Source: Pseudomonas alloputida
GTDB lineage: Bacteria > Pseudomonadota > Gammaproteobacteria > Pseudomonadales > Pseudomonadaceae
DNA: 64,000 bases
NCBI RefSeq assembly: GCF_021283545.2
Contig: NZ_CP128540.1
Location: 313,501 to 377,500 of the forward strand
Direction: 5' to 3'
This document shows, piece by piece, positions 44,592-53,988 of the stretch. The notes under the pieces were generated by a model. The model had not been told where the DNA came from. It saw only the letters and a list, made by a program, of their open reading frames with translations, and did not search any database. Positions within the stretch are counted from its first letter, which is position 1, and each line of letters starts with the position of its first letter. Position numbers and translations under genes: made by a program.

Positions 44592-46511
44592 GTGCGCCAG
44601 GCATGGCGCGTTGCGCGTAAGCGCAACCCGCTTGGTTGTGGTGGCCAAGTGGGTGACTTGGAGGTGAAAGTCCTCTACACACCCGGCAAGGGGAAGTGTT
44701 AGCCGGAGGCAAGGGTGTCGCGGGTGACCGCGAATCTGAAGGAAGCCCGAGGCAAAATGCTGGCCTGACGAACAGGAAGCGGATAGAGGCGGCACAGCGG
44801 GGTGAGGTGGCACAAATCGCCAAAGCCCAATACTTGCACGGAACGCTGTGACGTAGATCCGACAGGCATAAGCAGGAAGGTCGCGCGAATTACCCTGGGA
44901 GATCTGTACGCTTGCCACTGTGCTACCGCGCGTCGAAAGGCGACGGGACGAGCGTGCAGAAGTCAGCCGAAGCCGTAGTAAGTGGCGGTTAACCGCGCCA
45001 CCAAGGGCCGAACAGGTTATGCCGCCAGTAGGCGTCGCCGTCTCGTTGGTAACCGTAATGCAGAAATTTCCCACAGCGGAAACTGTCATCCCGAATCCCG
45101 GCCAGAAGCCGAGGGTGATGCCTGACAGTGCAAAGGTGCCGGCGGCGTCAGCGACGTGGACGAACGCGGAGCCGGACACGCTGATGGAGCGGGTGCTTGC
45201 ACCGGCCAACCTCAGGCGTGCGTATCAACGCGTGGTTAGCAACAAGGGGGCTCCGGGTGCCGATGGCATGACGGTCGCTGACTTGGCGGGCTACGTGAAA
45301 CAGTATTGGCCAACCCTCAAGGCCAGGTTGCTGGCCGGTGAATACCATCCCCAAGCAGTGCGAGCGGTTGAAATTCCCAAGCCGCAGGGCGGCACACGGC
45401 AACTGGGTATCCCCAGCGTCGTGGATCGCCTGATCCAGCAAGCACTGCAGCAGCAGCTCACACCTATCTTCGACCCACTGTTCTCGGACTACAGCTATGG
45501 TTTTCGTCCGGGCAGAAGTACGCATCAAGCCATCGAGATGGCCCGTGCTCATGTGACAGCGGGACACCGCTGGTGCGTGGAACTCGATCTGGAGAAGTTT
45601 TTCGATCGGGTCAATCACGACATCCTCATGGCCTGCATCGAACGTCGGATCAAAGACAAGTGCGTACTCAGGCTTATTCGCCGCTACCTTGAAGCCGGGA
45701 TCATGTCGGGCGGTGTCGTCAGCCCACGGCAGGAGGGGACGCCGCAAGGCGGCCCGCTTTCGCCGTTGCTGTCGAATATCCTGCTCGACGAACTCGACCG
45801 CGAGCTGGAGCGGCGGGGCCATCGCTTCGTACGTTATGCCGATGATGCGAACATCTATGTACGCAGTCCCCGGGCCGGCGAACGGGTGTTGGTCAGCGTC
45901 GAGCGCTTCCTGAGAGAACGTCTGAAGCTGACGGTGAACAGGAAGAAAAGCCAAGTGGCAAGGGCGTGGAAGTGCGACTACCTAGGCTATGGGATGAGCT
46001 GGCACCAGCAGCCAAGGCTGCGCGTGGCAAGGATGAGCCTAGACCGCTTACGCGACCGGCTCAGAATGCTGCTGCGCAGCGTACGGGCTCGCAAAATGGC
46101 GACTGTCATCGAGCGGATCAACCCCGTCCTGAGAGGCTGGGCTAGCTACTTCAAGCTCAGCCAGAGCAAGCGGCCGCTTGAGGAACTGGATGGTTGGGTC
46201 AGGCACAAACTCCGCTGCGTCATCTGGCGTCAATGGAAGCAGCCTCCCACGAGGCTGAGAAACTTGATGCGCCTGGGGTTGAGCGAGGAGCGTGCCAACA
46301 AGTCAGCCTTCAATGGCCGAGGTCCATGGTGGAATTCGGGAGCGCAACATATGAACTACGCGCTGCCAAAGAAACTGTGGGACCGGCTCGGGCTGGTCTC
46401 GATACTGGATACGATTAACCGGCTTAGCCGCGTAACCTGAACCGCCGTGTACGGAACCGTACGCACGGTGGTGTGAGAGGACGGCGGGTGTGAATCCGCC
46501 TCCTACTCGAT
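44592..46511 (+). mobile_element. Group II intron with reverse transcriptase
   Basis: The element starts with the 5' consensus GTGCG at about 44592 (GTGCGCCAGGCATGGCGCG) and ends CCTCCTACTCGAT at about 46511, close to the AY 3' end rule. The IEP stop at 46440 is followed by a 34-nt domain V hairpin (about 46439-46474: CCGCCGTG, TACG, loop, CGTA, 2-nt CG bulge, CACGGTGG) and a domain VI-like stem with a possible branch A. Total length is about 1.9 kb, complete as far as visible. It sits directly after the fdhA terminator, in the same orientation. Boundaries are accurate to a few bases only. Confidence 0.88.
45058..46440 (+). CDS. ltrA: Group II intron reverse transcriptase/maturase (LtrA-type)
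   Basis: About 460 aa from ATG 45058; starts at 44920 or 45118 are also open, and none has a strong ribosome site. Reverse transcriptase motifs are in order: NKGAPGADGMTV, PKPQGGTRQLGIPSVVDRLI, DYSYGFRPGRSTHQAI, ELDLEKFFDRVNHD, TPQGGPLSPLLSNILLDELD, and the catalytic FVRYADDANI. The maturase (X) domain follows (LRGWASYFKLS, WRQWKQPPTR). The C-terminus (RGPWWNSGAQHMNYALPKK) shows no HNH endonuclease, so mobility would use an endonuclease-independent route. It lies in domain IV of the intron. Confidence 0.93.
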   Translation: MQKFPTAETVIPNPGQKPRVMPDSAKVPAASATWTNAEPDTLMERVLAPANLRRAYQRVVSNKGAPGADGMTVADLAGYVKQYWPTLKARLLAGEYHPQAVRAVEIPKPQGGTRQLGIPSVVDRLIQQALQQQLTPIFDPLFSDYSYGFRPGRSTHQAIEMARAHVTAGHRWCVELDLEKFFDRVNHDILMACIERRIKDKCVLRLIRRYLEAGIMSGGVVSPRQEGTPQGGPLSPLLSNILLDELDRELERRGHRFVRYADDANIYVRSPRAGERVLVSVERFLRERLKLTVNRKKSQVARAWKCDYLGYGMSWHQQPRLRVARMSLDRLRDRLRMLLRSVRARKMATVIERINPVLRGWASYFKLSQSKRPLEELDGWVRHKLRCVIWRQWKQPPTRLRNLMRLGLSEERANKSAFNGRGPWWNSGAQHMNYALPKKLWDRLGLVSILDTINRLSRVT

Positions 46512-46669
46512 CCATTCTGATAAGACATCTCGGCCGGAGGTGCTTGTCATAAGCCTTTCATCGCTTTTGAAGTCGAGCGCCGCCCGCACATACCTCATCA
46601 GTTCCGAAGCCTGGTGAGTGGCCCTGGAGCGAAGGGCCACTGCGCAGTCATTTTCATGCAGACAGTTAA
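46441..46669. other. Intron 3' end and spacer before the RHS gene
   Basis: Contains domains V and VI of the intron to about 46511, then about 160 bp of unassigned sequence up to the end of the leftward RHS-core gene. I see no gene in the latter part. Confidence 0.5.
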
Positions 46670-47593
46670 TTACTCCGATTGTGGCCGGCGCGTCTCATTG
46701 TTTGCGTCGGTTGCCCCGAATTGGTAGTTCCTGTCGTCATGAGGATCGTCACGTTTTTTGGGAGCGTAGAACATGTTTTCAGTATCGGTGTTCCCGCTCG
46801 TTGGGTGGTAAGTATTAGGTTTTGAATTTTTTATAGCTTTTTTGGCGTAGTAATGTTCGGAGTAAATGTATGCGTGATCTTTACTTTCTACGTATTTATT
46901 TATGCCGCGTTCCTTTCTCAAACCCCTGTCAAGCGTTTTTTGGAGGGTTTTCCTAGCGGCGTCAATTCTTGGGGTGACTGTTTGTCCTTCGTATTTTTTT
47001 CGCGCGACTAAATTATTGAGGTCGTCGGTTTGCTCTTTCATTGTTTCATTAATAATCTTTATGCTTGCCAGGCGCTGATCCATTTTTGCTTGGTTACTAC
47101 GAAACCACGTTCTAGGCTTGAAAATACCCCACATCCCCGTTTCGTCTTTCCGATTGACTGGGTCGTTCACACAGTACGCGAAAGCATTGACCCCGCCTCG
47201 GGCGAATGGGCTTTCAGCATTGTCCGGTCCGATGAACCGTCTCATCTCGGTGCTAAAGCCACGGTGTCCTTGGCCTAGGAGATAAAGGTGTATGTTGTCC
47301 AATATGAACTCGCCGTTGAATCCTATCGCTGGGGATCCTGATGGCAGTTTGTCGTTGTATCCAAAGGGGGTGTAGGTGTGATTTTTTTGCTTTCCGTCAG
47401 GCGTGCTCACGACAAGCACTGAGTCCATCTCATCTGTTGCGAAAAGCTGGGAACTTCCTGCTTCTTTGCCAGCGGACTCAGCAAGAGGGAGCGTTCCAAT
47501 CCGCAGGATTGAACGCTTCTGATCGTTTCCAATGACAGTGGTCAGTTTGCTGGTCTGGTAGAAATATTTGGGGGTATCAGGACTGTTTTTCAC
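46670..47593 (-). CDS. Stand-alone RHS-core protein with charged C-terminal tail
   Basis: A 307-aa protein from GTG 47593 (GGAG 7 nt upstream). Residues about 10-75 match the part just before an RHS/TccC tip (YFYQTSKLTTVIG, ILRIGTLPLAE, ATDEMDSVLVV). The core follows (YTPFGYN, LLGQGHRGFSTEMRRFIGPD, GGVNAFAYCVNDPVNRKDETG), and a 150-residue polar tail (WGIFKPRTWFRSNQAK, later HAYIYSEHYYAKKA) completes it. The rest of the RHS shell is absent. The gene is markedly AT-rich. Tail function and any immunity partner are unknown. Confidence 0.8.
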   Translation of the reverse strand: MKNSPDTPKYFYQTSKLTTVIGNDQKRSILRIGTLPLAESAGKEAGSSQLFATDEMDSVLVVSTPDGKQKNHTYTPFGYNDKLPSGSPAIGFNGEFILDNIHLYLLGQGHRGFSTEMRRFIGPDNAESPFARGGVNAFAYCVNDPVNRKDETGMWGIFKPRTWFRSNQAKMDQRLASIKIINETMKEQTDDLNNLVARKKYEGQTVTPRIDAARKTLQKTLDRGLRKERGINKYVESKDHAYIYSEHYYAKKAIKNSKPNTYHPTSGNTDTENMFYAPKKRDDPHDDRNYQFGATDANNETRRPQSE

Positions 47594-47786
47594 CGACGTG
47601 CTCCCGTTGTCTGCAGTTGGCCCCGGAAATAGATGGCCTGGGCACTACGATTATCTGGAGTGTCTTGAGCAATTGACTACTGGCAGAAATATCAGGTATG
47701 CACCTGTTGGGGCCCGGAACAATCCCTCAGATTTCCAGTCAAATCCTTCGTTTTCCAGGCCATCCCGGCCGACGAGGTCCCTTCCG

Positions 47787-48362
47787 ATGAAAGCACTCAC
47801 CTTGGCAACCCTGATGACCCTGGCCGCCAGCCCGGTGTTCGCCTTCAACCTCAGTGACGCCGCCAATGCCGTGTCCGCCATGCAGAACCCGCAACAGCAA
47901 GGCCAGGTGCAGGCTCCCGAGGCCCAGGCCAATCTGCTCAACACCTTGGGCAGCGAATTGAAGATCACCCCCGAACAGGCCGTGGGCGGCGCAGGGGCGA
48001 TGTTGGGGTTGGCGCGCAACAACCTTAGCAGTGAGGACTATGGCCAATTGACCAAGGCCGTGCCGGGTCTGGACCTGTTGTCCGGTGCCAATATGCTCGG
48101 TAGTTTGAGCGGGTTGGGCGATTTGCTAGGCAAGAACAGCGAAAGTCAGTCGGCGTTGAGCAACGCGCTGGGCAACGACGTGGAGAACCGTAATGACCTG
48201 GACAATGCGTTCAAGGCACTGGGCATGGACACTGGAATGATCGGCCAGTTTGCCCCGCTGATCCTGCAGTACCTCGGCCAGCAGGGCATCGCCGGGTCGT
48301 TGCTGCAGAACCTGGGTAGCCTGTGGACCACGCCGGCGCCAGTGAGCACGCCATCGGTTTGA
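47787..48362 (+). CDS. DUF2780 secreted protein
   Basis: A 191-aa protein with a Sec signal peptide (MKALTLATLMTLAASPVFA) from ATG 47787; the frame is open further upstream but lacks a signal there. The mature part is Gly/Leu/Asn-rich, with LNTLGSELKITPEQAVGGAG and the C-terminal LGSLWTTPAPV, matching the DUF2780 family of unknown function, probably periplasmic. It is wedged between two leftward RHS-core genes but has normal high-GC codon use, so it is likely the ancestral gene of this locus. No immunity role can be claimed. Confidence 0.82.
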   Translation: MKALTLATLMTLAASPVFAFNLSDAANAVSAMQNPQQQGQVQAPEAQANLLNTLGSELKITPEQAVGGAGAMLGLARNNLSSEDYGQLTKAVPGLDLLSGANMLGSLSGLGDLLGKNSESQSALSNALGNDVENRNDLDNAFKALGMDTGMIGQFAPLILQYLGQQGIAGSLLQNLGSLWTTPAPVSTPSV

Positions 48363-48382
48363 GATTATCACAAGGCCAGACG

Positions 48383-49132
48383 TCATACATCGAAGGTCTT
48401 GAGCGTCACTTCCAGGGCTCTGATTCGATATTGTGCTTCAGTCAGCCAGACTTCGCGTGATTCCATTTCTGTACGATATTGCTGGTCACTGATCCCTTGG
48501 ATTTTGGCGAAGGCTTTCGAAGATGGTTTCAAAAGCTCGGTGTATTCTTGCTGTTTTTGCGCTGCGCGTTTAGTGAGATTTTTTATATAGATGGCTAATG
48601 ATCGTCTTTCTTTGAGAAGGTGGTTTTTGTGGGCAGTCTGTTCCTTCAGGTACGTCTTGATCGTTATGTCTTTGTTAAAGGCAACAGTCTTTTTTTTCGC
48701 CAAATGGTGTGAAGCGGAGTGCCTGGCGTTCAACAGAGGAGGCTCTATTACCTGCGCCGCAGGCTTTTTTGTCAGCGGTGCTGTTCGGTGAGGTTTCGGG
48801 TTAGACTTTTGCTCCCAAAACTTTTGTAAATTGGCGAATTCCCGTTGTTGCCCTGTATCATCCCGGTAATTGATGGGGTCACAGGCACAGTATGCGTAGG
48901 CGTTATAGCCACCGTCGCTGAACGGGCTGAGATCATCGGGCTTGAGGAAGCGCATCAAGGCTGGACTGTAGCTTCGGTATCCTCGCCCCAATGCATAGGT
49001 GCCAAGGAGCGGATCAAATCGTTCATCCTTGAAGCCAATTATCGTGGCTCTACCTGCTTGGCTGCCGATGTGCCCGTAAGGGCTGTAGACCAGGGCGGTG
49101 ACTTTCACTTGAGAGCGCCTCGCAAGAGACAT
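48383..49132 (-). CDS. Stand-alone RHS-core protein with basic coiled tail
   Basis: A 249-aa protein. The RHS core starts almost at the N-terminus (ALVYSPYGHIG, LGTYALGRGYRSYSPALMRF, LKPDDLSPFSDGGYNAYAYC, DPINYRDDTG). The tail is Lys/Arg/Gln-rich and helical (KEQTAHKNHLLKERRSLAIY, RAAQKQQEYTELLK), unlike the tails of the other two RHS genes. It lacks even the short pre-core segment of the 46670 gene. ATG 49132 has only a weak ribosome site. AT-rich composition and the varied tail point to recent, modular acquisition. Confidence 0.75.
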   Translation of the reverse strand: MSLARRSQVKVTALVYSPYGHIGSQAGRATIIGFKDERFDPLLGTYALGRGYRSYSPALMRFLKPDDLSPFSDGGYNAYAYCACDPINYRDDTGQQREFANLQKFWEQKSNPKPHRTAPLTKKPAAQVIEPPLLNARHSASHHLAKKKTVAFNKDITIKTYLKEQTAHKNHLLKERRSLAIYIKNLTKRAAQKQQEYTELLKPSSKAFAKIQGISDQQYRTEMESREVWLTEAQYRIRALEVTLKTFDV

Positions 49133-49228
49133 GCTGCTTAAGTCTTCGTCTTTGGGAGGCCGCGCACAACTAGCAGAATTATCAGGGGGCGCAACGTAAC
49201 TGTGCTGATGTCAACCGGCTGCCTGCTT

Positions 49229-49324
49229 CGGCCTCTTCGCGGGTAAACCCGCCCCTACGCAGGTAGAGCCTATCCTTGGGGATGTGGTAATCCGCGTAGG
49301 AGCGGGTTCACCCGCGAATGGGCC
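49229..49324. repeat. REP pair upstream of the acyltransferase stop
   Basis: Inverted REP units at about 49229-49263 and 49292-49324, between the RHS gene and the convergent-side acyltransferase gene. Confidence 0.85.
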
Positions 49325-49343
49325 AGTTCAGGCGGCAGAGGTG

Positions 49344-50231
49344 TTAGCCCATCTCCGCCCGCAGCTGCTCGATCCGCTGGTCCTTCGCTACCCACAGCTG
49401 GTTCACCCAAGCCTGCACCGCCTGACGAAACTCGGGATCATTCTCGTAATCCCCCGCCCACAACGCCGGGTCCAGCTCCCGCACCTGAATGTCGATAATC
49501 ACCCGGCTAATGCTGCCATTGAGCAGGTCCCAGAACCCCGGCGCCTTATTACCGGGGTACACGATGGTCACATCCAGCAGGGCATCCAGCTGTTCGCCCA
49601 ATGCCGCGAGCACAAACGCCACACCACCTGCCTTGGGCTTGAGCAGGTAGCGATACGGCGACTGCTGCTCCTGGCGCTTGGCTTCGGTAAACCGGGTGCC
49701 CTCCAGGTAATTGACCACGGTCACCGGCTGGCGCTTGAACAGCTCGCAGGCCGCCTTGGTGATTTCCAGGTCCTTGCCCCTGAGCTCCGGGTGCTTTTCC
49801 AGAAACGCCTTGCTGTAGCGCTTCATGAACGGGTAATCCAGCCCCCACCAGGCCAGGCCCAGCAACGGCACCCAGATCAGCTCTTTTTTCAGGAAGAACT
49901 TGAAGAACGGTGTACGGCGGTTGAGGCTTTCGATCAGCGCCGGGATGTCGACCCAAGTCTGGTGGTTGCTCACGGCCAGGTACGAGGTGTCCCTGCGCAG
50001 GTTTTCCACACCGCGGATGTCCCACTGGGTAGGGATGCACAGGGCGAAGATGGCTTTGTCGATTTCCGACCAGGTTTCGGCCACCCACATCACCGCCCAC
50101 GACGCGTAGTCGCGGCCACGGCCTGGCAACACCAGCTTGAGCAGGGCGAAGACCAGCAGCGGGCAGATCAATACCACGGTATTGAGCAGCAGCAGGGTGG
50201 TAGTGAGAATGCCGGTCAGCAGGCGACGCAT
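49344..50231 (-). CDS. PlsC-family acyltransferase (YihG-like)
   Basis: A 295-aa membrane acyltransferase of the lysophosphatidate acyltransferase superfamily. An N-terminal hydrophobic segment (LTTTLLLLNTVVLICPLLVFALL) anchors it. Catalytic NHQTWVD (the HX4D motif) is near residue 91, and EGTRF provides the glycerol-phosphate binding motif. It resembles E. coli YihG-type proteins, which adjust phospholipid acyl composition. No partner genes are adjacent. The true acceptor is undetermined. Confidence 0.87.
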   Translation of the reverse strand: MRRLLTGILTTTLLLLNTVVLICPLLVFALLKLVLPGRGRDYASWAVMWVAETWSEIDKAIFALCIPTQWDIRGVENLRRDTSYLAVSNHQTWVDIPALIESLNRRTPFFKFFLKKELIWVPLLGLAWWGLDYPFMKRYSKAFLEKHPELRGKDLEITKAACELFKRQPVTVVNYLEGTRFTEAKRQEQQSPYRYLLKPKAGGVAFVLAALGEQLDALLDVTIVYPGNKAPGFWDLLNGSISRVIIDIQVRELDPALWAGDYENDPEFRQAVQAWVNQLWVAKDQRIEQLRAEMG

Positions 50232-50412
50232 AAAGAGACTCTTGTTGTGGGAGATAAACGGTTGGCAATGATAAGCAGGGCGGTGGCCTACGCCAAATGT
50301 CCAATGCCCGACGGCGGGGACAAATGTTTCACATTATGTTGGTTAGGCTCGTGACAGCGAACCTATCTGCCCAGTGCAGTCTAAGCATTGACCCTCTCAA
50401 GGAAGCCTGCTT

Positions 50413-50913
50413 GTGAAATCTCTTTTAGCCATGTTGTCGCTGTTGGCGCTGCCGGTGATGGCCGCCGAACCCACTATCTACGGCCGTTACGAGAATATTG
50501 CCCTGCCTGAACTGGGCGAAACCCTGAAAGCCAAGATGGACACTGGCGCCTTCACCGCGTCGCTGTCGGCCAAGGATATCGAGCTGTTCACCCGCGATGG
50601 GGACGAGTGGGTGCGCTTCCGCCTGGCGACCAAGGAATCGGACGGCAAAGTGTACGAGCACAAGGTCTCGCGCATCAGCAAGATCAAGGGCCGTGCTGAT
50701 GAAGAGGACGAAGGGGATGCGCCAGAGGTCTCCAAGCGCCCGGTGGTCGACCTGGAGTTGTGCCTGGGGGATGTGAAGCGCACCGTCGAGGTGAATCTGG
50801 TGGACCGCAGCAACTTCAACTACCCGCTGCTGGTGGGTTCCAAGGCGCTGCGCGAGTTCAAGGCGGCGGTCAACCCGGCGAAGAAGTTCACTGCTGGCAA
50901 GCCAGGGTGCTGA
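50413..50913 (+). CDS. RimB-like/retropepsin-like aspartic protease family protein
   Basis: A 166-aa exported protein from GTG 50413 (AAGGAA upstream), with signal peptide MKSLLAMLSLLALPVMA. The mature domain matches the family first annotated as ATP-dependent zinc proteases and now seen as retropepsin-like: KMDTGAFTASLSA carries the Asp-Thr-Gly active-site motif and RPVVDLELCLGD follows. Family members occur near RimK-like ligases, none of which is in the window. The stop is 44 bp before the left inverted repeat of the IS110-family element. Confidence 0.8.
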   Translation: MKSLLAMLSLLALPVMAAEPTIYGRYENIALPELGETLKAKMDTGAFTASLSAKDIELFTRDGDEWVRFRLATKESDGKVYEHKVSRISKIKGRADEEDEGDAPEVSKRPVVDLELCLGDVKRTVEVNLVDRSNFNYPLLVGSKALREFKAAVNPAKKFTAGKPGC

Positions 50914-51017
50914 TCTGAAGCGTGCGCCATACAATGTAATCGATGGACTCGCCCCCGCCGAGGCATCACAGTGCCACGGTGGTGTTCGAAGAAGCCAACG
51001 GCAGCGAGGGCGAGACC

Positions 51018-52121
51018 ATGAAAAAGCATAGTTCGAAACACGATTCCCTGTCTTCCACTGATGTGGAGCTTTGCACAACCATCTGCGTAGACCTGGCCAA
51101 ACAGGTCTTCCAATTAGCAGGCGAGGACGCTACTGGTCGGGTGATCTACGAAGATCGCATCAAATCCCGCCAAGCGTTCCACGATTTCCTGCTCAGGCTG
51201 CCAACGACCGTGGCCGTCTTGATGGAGTGCGGTCCAGGTGCGCAAGCCTGGGCCAGGCTGCTGCAGGCCAAAGGTAATCCGGTTCGCATCCTGCCGGCGC
51301 AACGTGTCGCCGAACATCGCAGCGGTGCAAAGAACGATCGTAACGACTGCTATGCCATTTTGCGTGCCGGTCGCGATACGAGCATCGCTTCGATACCGAT
51401 CAAGAGCACCACAGCACTGGCTATTCAAGCGCTGCACCGTATCCGGCGCGGTAACATCAAGCGACATACCGCGCTGGGTAATCAGATCCGTGGTTTGCTA
51501 CTTGAGCATGGCGTATCCATGCCCCAGGGCGATGCCGCGATCAATAAGCATGTGCCTCAGGCGCTTGAGGATGCTTCCTTGCCTCTACCCGACCTGTTGC
51601 GCGAGTTGCTCGATGAGTTGCTGATGGACTGGTTGTCTCTAGGTGAACGCATAACGGCGCTGAGCCGCCGGCTCGAAGCGACCGCCCAAGAGGATAAAGT
51701 CGCTCAGCGGCTGATCACCATTCGCGGCGTCGGCCCTATCATTGCCACGGCGATCGTGGCGAAACAGACCGACCCCAGCCGCTTCGCCAGTGGCCGAATG
51801 TATTCCGCCTTCTTCGGTATCGTGCCCGATCAGCACAGCAGCGGAAACAAAATCAGATTGGGCAAGATGAGCAAGCGCGGTGACGGCTACATACGCAGCC
51901 TGATGATCCAGGGCGCGCATTCCGTCTTGAGCCAGCTAAGGCCTGATTCCGATCAGCCAGATGATCGCCGCCTCTTGCGCTGGCTATCCCGCCTTGGGCG
52001 CAAGGAGGCGGCGATCAGGCTGGCTAATCGAAATCTGCGGATTATCTGGGCCCTGTTACAGAGCGATCAGGTTTACCAACGCAAACCGAACGAAAAACCG
52101 GAGGCGGCTATGAGCCTCTGA
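51018..52121 (+). CDS. IS110-family transposase
   Basis: A 367-aa DEDD transposase. The N-terminal RuvC-like domain begins CVDLAKQVFQL (first Asp at residue 25), with MECGPGAQAW and AKNDRNDCYAI giving the Glu and later Asp residues. The C-terminal Transposase_20 domain has RLITIRGVGPIIATAI and SSGNKIRLGKMSKRGD with the conserved serine. I use ATG 51018 (GAGGGCGAG upstream). The frame is intact, so the element may be active. IS110 enzymes act with a structured bridge RNA encoded in a non-coding end of the element. Confidence 0.93.
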   Translation: MKKHSSKHDSLSSTDVELCTTICVDLAKQVFQLAGEDATGRVIYEDRIKSRQAFHDFLLRLPTTVAVLMECGPGAQAWARLLQAKGNPVRILPAQRVAEHRSGAKNDRNDCYAILRAGRDTSIASIPIKSTTALAIQALHRIRRGNIKRHTALGNQIRGLLLEHGVSMPQGDAAINKHVPQALEDASLPLPDLLRELLDELLMDWLSLGERITALSRRLEATAQEDKVAQRLITIRGVGPIIATAIVAKQTDPSRFASGRMYSAFFGIVPDQHSSGNKIRLGKMSKRGDGYIRSLMIQGAHSVLSQLRPDSDQPDDRRLLRWLSRLGRKEAAIRLANRNLRIIWALLQSDQVYQRKPNEKPEAAMSL

Positions 52122-52190
52122 CCAACCGGGTAATGCCACCGGGGCGCTAGGCGCTCCAACCCCTGCTAGTGAACATTGACCCTAGGTAAG
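52122..52190 (+). ncRNA. Candidate bridge RNA region of the IS110 element
   Basis: The short non-coding segment between the transposase stop and the right inverted repeat can fold (GGGGCGC-TAG-GCGCTCC stem at about 52141-52157). In IS1111-type elements the bridge RNA lies at this 3' end. Limits and function are inferred. Confidence 0.35.
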
Positions 52191-52214
52191 ACCGTCGCAG
52201 ACCGATGCCTCCGC

Positions 52215-52524
52215 TCCTACAGGCCTGATAGTGGCCTCAATGTAAACGGCACACTGCGAGCTCACCACGATGTTGGCCAGAAGCAAAAAGCTTCCTCGAA
52301 TAGGCCTGATACATAGATGCAACCGGGTTCCTATGTTCAAAAAAGCAGCTAGACAGTGTGGGCGAGTCCATACATAGGAGCGGGCTTGCCCGCGAACACA
52401 CATAATGGGGTGTCAGGCACCGGCTTCGCCGGTGTTCGCGGGCACGCCCGCTCCCAAAAGCCCACCACAGATAGCGAACACTGTGGAAAACCTTGTAGGA
52501 GCGGGTTTACCCGCGAAGGGGCCC
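52215..52524. other. Gene-free region right of the IS element
   Basis: Contains half-REP sequence (tcctacaggcc) at the IS junction, unassigned sequence to 52372, then three REP units up to the GST gene. No gene is supported here. Confidence 0.5.
52373..52524. repeat. Cluster of three REP units
   Basis: Units at about 52373-52401, 52431-52460 (inverted pair with gttcgcg flanks) and a third at 52491-52524, next to the stop of the GST gene. Confidence 0.85.
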
Positions 52525-53148
52525 TCAGGCCACTGGCGCTGTAGCGACCATCGATGGCCGCTTGACCACCTCGGCATACCACGCCGCCAACCCAGGCTGG
52601 CGCTCACGCCAGCCAAACCCGGGCTGACGCAAATCCAGATAGCCCAGCGCACAGGCCACGCCAATCGCCGCCAGGTCGAAGCCGGAGATCAGCTCCGGCA
52701 AGTGCTCCTGCTCCAGGTTGTCCAGGCTACGGCGGATCTTGTCACCCTGCGCTTGCAGCCAGCCATCCCAGCGCTTGTCCTCTGGCCGCAGGAAGCTCTC
52801 ATACCGGCTCGACACTGCCGCATCCATGATCGCATCGGCCTGTGATACCAAGGTCATGCGCCGCCAGCGCGCCGAACCTTCACGCGGCAGCAGCGGCAGG
52901 CCAACGTGCTGCTGGTCGAGGTACTCGCAGATCACCCGACTGTCGTGCAGCACGGTGCCGTCTTCCAGGCGCAGGGCCGGGATTTTGCCGATCGGGTTGT
53001 CCAGGTTGAGCTGCGGGTCGCCGCTCACCGGGCTTATGTTCACCGGCTGCAGCTGCACACGCTCAAGCTGGCCGGTTTCGTGCAACACCACCATGACCTT
53101 GCGCACGAAAGGCGACAACGGCGAGTGGAACAGGGTCATCGTGCTCAT
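52525..53148 (-). CDS. Glutathione S-transferase family protein
   Basis: A 207-aa GST. The N-terminal thioredoxin-fold domain (MTLFHSPLSPFVRKVMVVLH) carries the likely active-site Ser near residue 9; NPIGKIPALRLEDG and SRVICEYLD contact glutathione. The all-helical C-terminal domain includes ISGFDLAAIGVACALGYLDL. The substrate is unknown. It starts 3 bp after the msrA stop, so both form an operon, perhaps oxidative-stress related. Confidence 0.9.
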   Translation of the reverse strand: MSTMTLFHSPLSPFVRKVMVVLHETGQLERVQLQPVNISPVSGDPQLNLDNPIGKIPALRLEDGTVLHDSRVICEYLDQQHVGLPLLPREGSARWRRMTLVSQADAIMDAAVSSRYESFLRPEDKRWDGWLQAQGDKIRRSLDNLEQEHLPELISGFDLAAIGVACALGYLDLRQPGFGWRERQPGLAAWYAEVVKRPSMVATAPVA

Positions 53149-53151
53149 GCT

Positions 53152-53820
<669 letters not shown>

Positions 53821-53858
53821 GGCCGTTCCTCTGTGTTTATTCAGTGGGGTAGGGGTTT

Positions 53859-53952
53859 GGGCCTTCGCGGGCATGCCCGCTCCCACAGGTACAGCACAGG
53901 TTTCAAAGGTTGTGGTGTTCCTGTGGGAGCGGGCGTGCCCGCGAAAGGGCCC
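53859..53952. repeat. REP pair between msrA and dipA
   Basis: Inverted REP units at about 53859-53889 and 53920-53952, between the msrA start and the stop of dipA. Confidence 0.88.
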
Positions 53953-53988
53953 GAATGGCTTCTATAGTGCCCGAGGATTACGCAGCTG

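Larger units (their letters stand above)
50957..52214 (+). mobile_element. IS110-family insertion sequence with subterminal inverted repeats
   Basis: The element encloses one transposase gene. Left (50957-50980) and right (52191-52214) ends are imperfect inverted repeats matching at 18 of 24 positions (shared GAGGCATC, then ACGGT at the inner end), the subterminal arrangement known from the IS1111 branch. Joining the flanks (ctcgcccc with tcctacaggcc) restores something like the 3' half of a REP core, so it probably inserted in a REP-like site. No target duplication is visible, as expected. Exact ends may lie a few bases outside. Confidence 0.8.
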
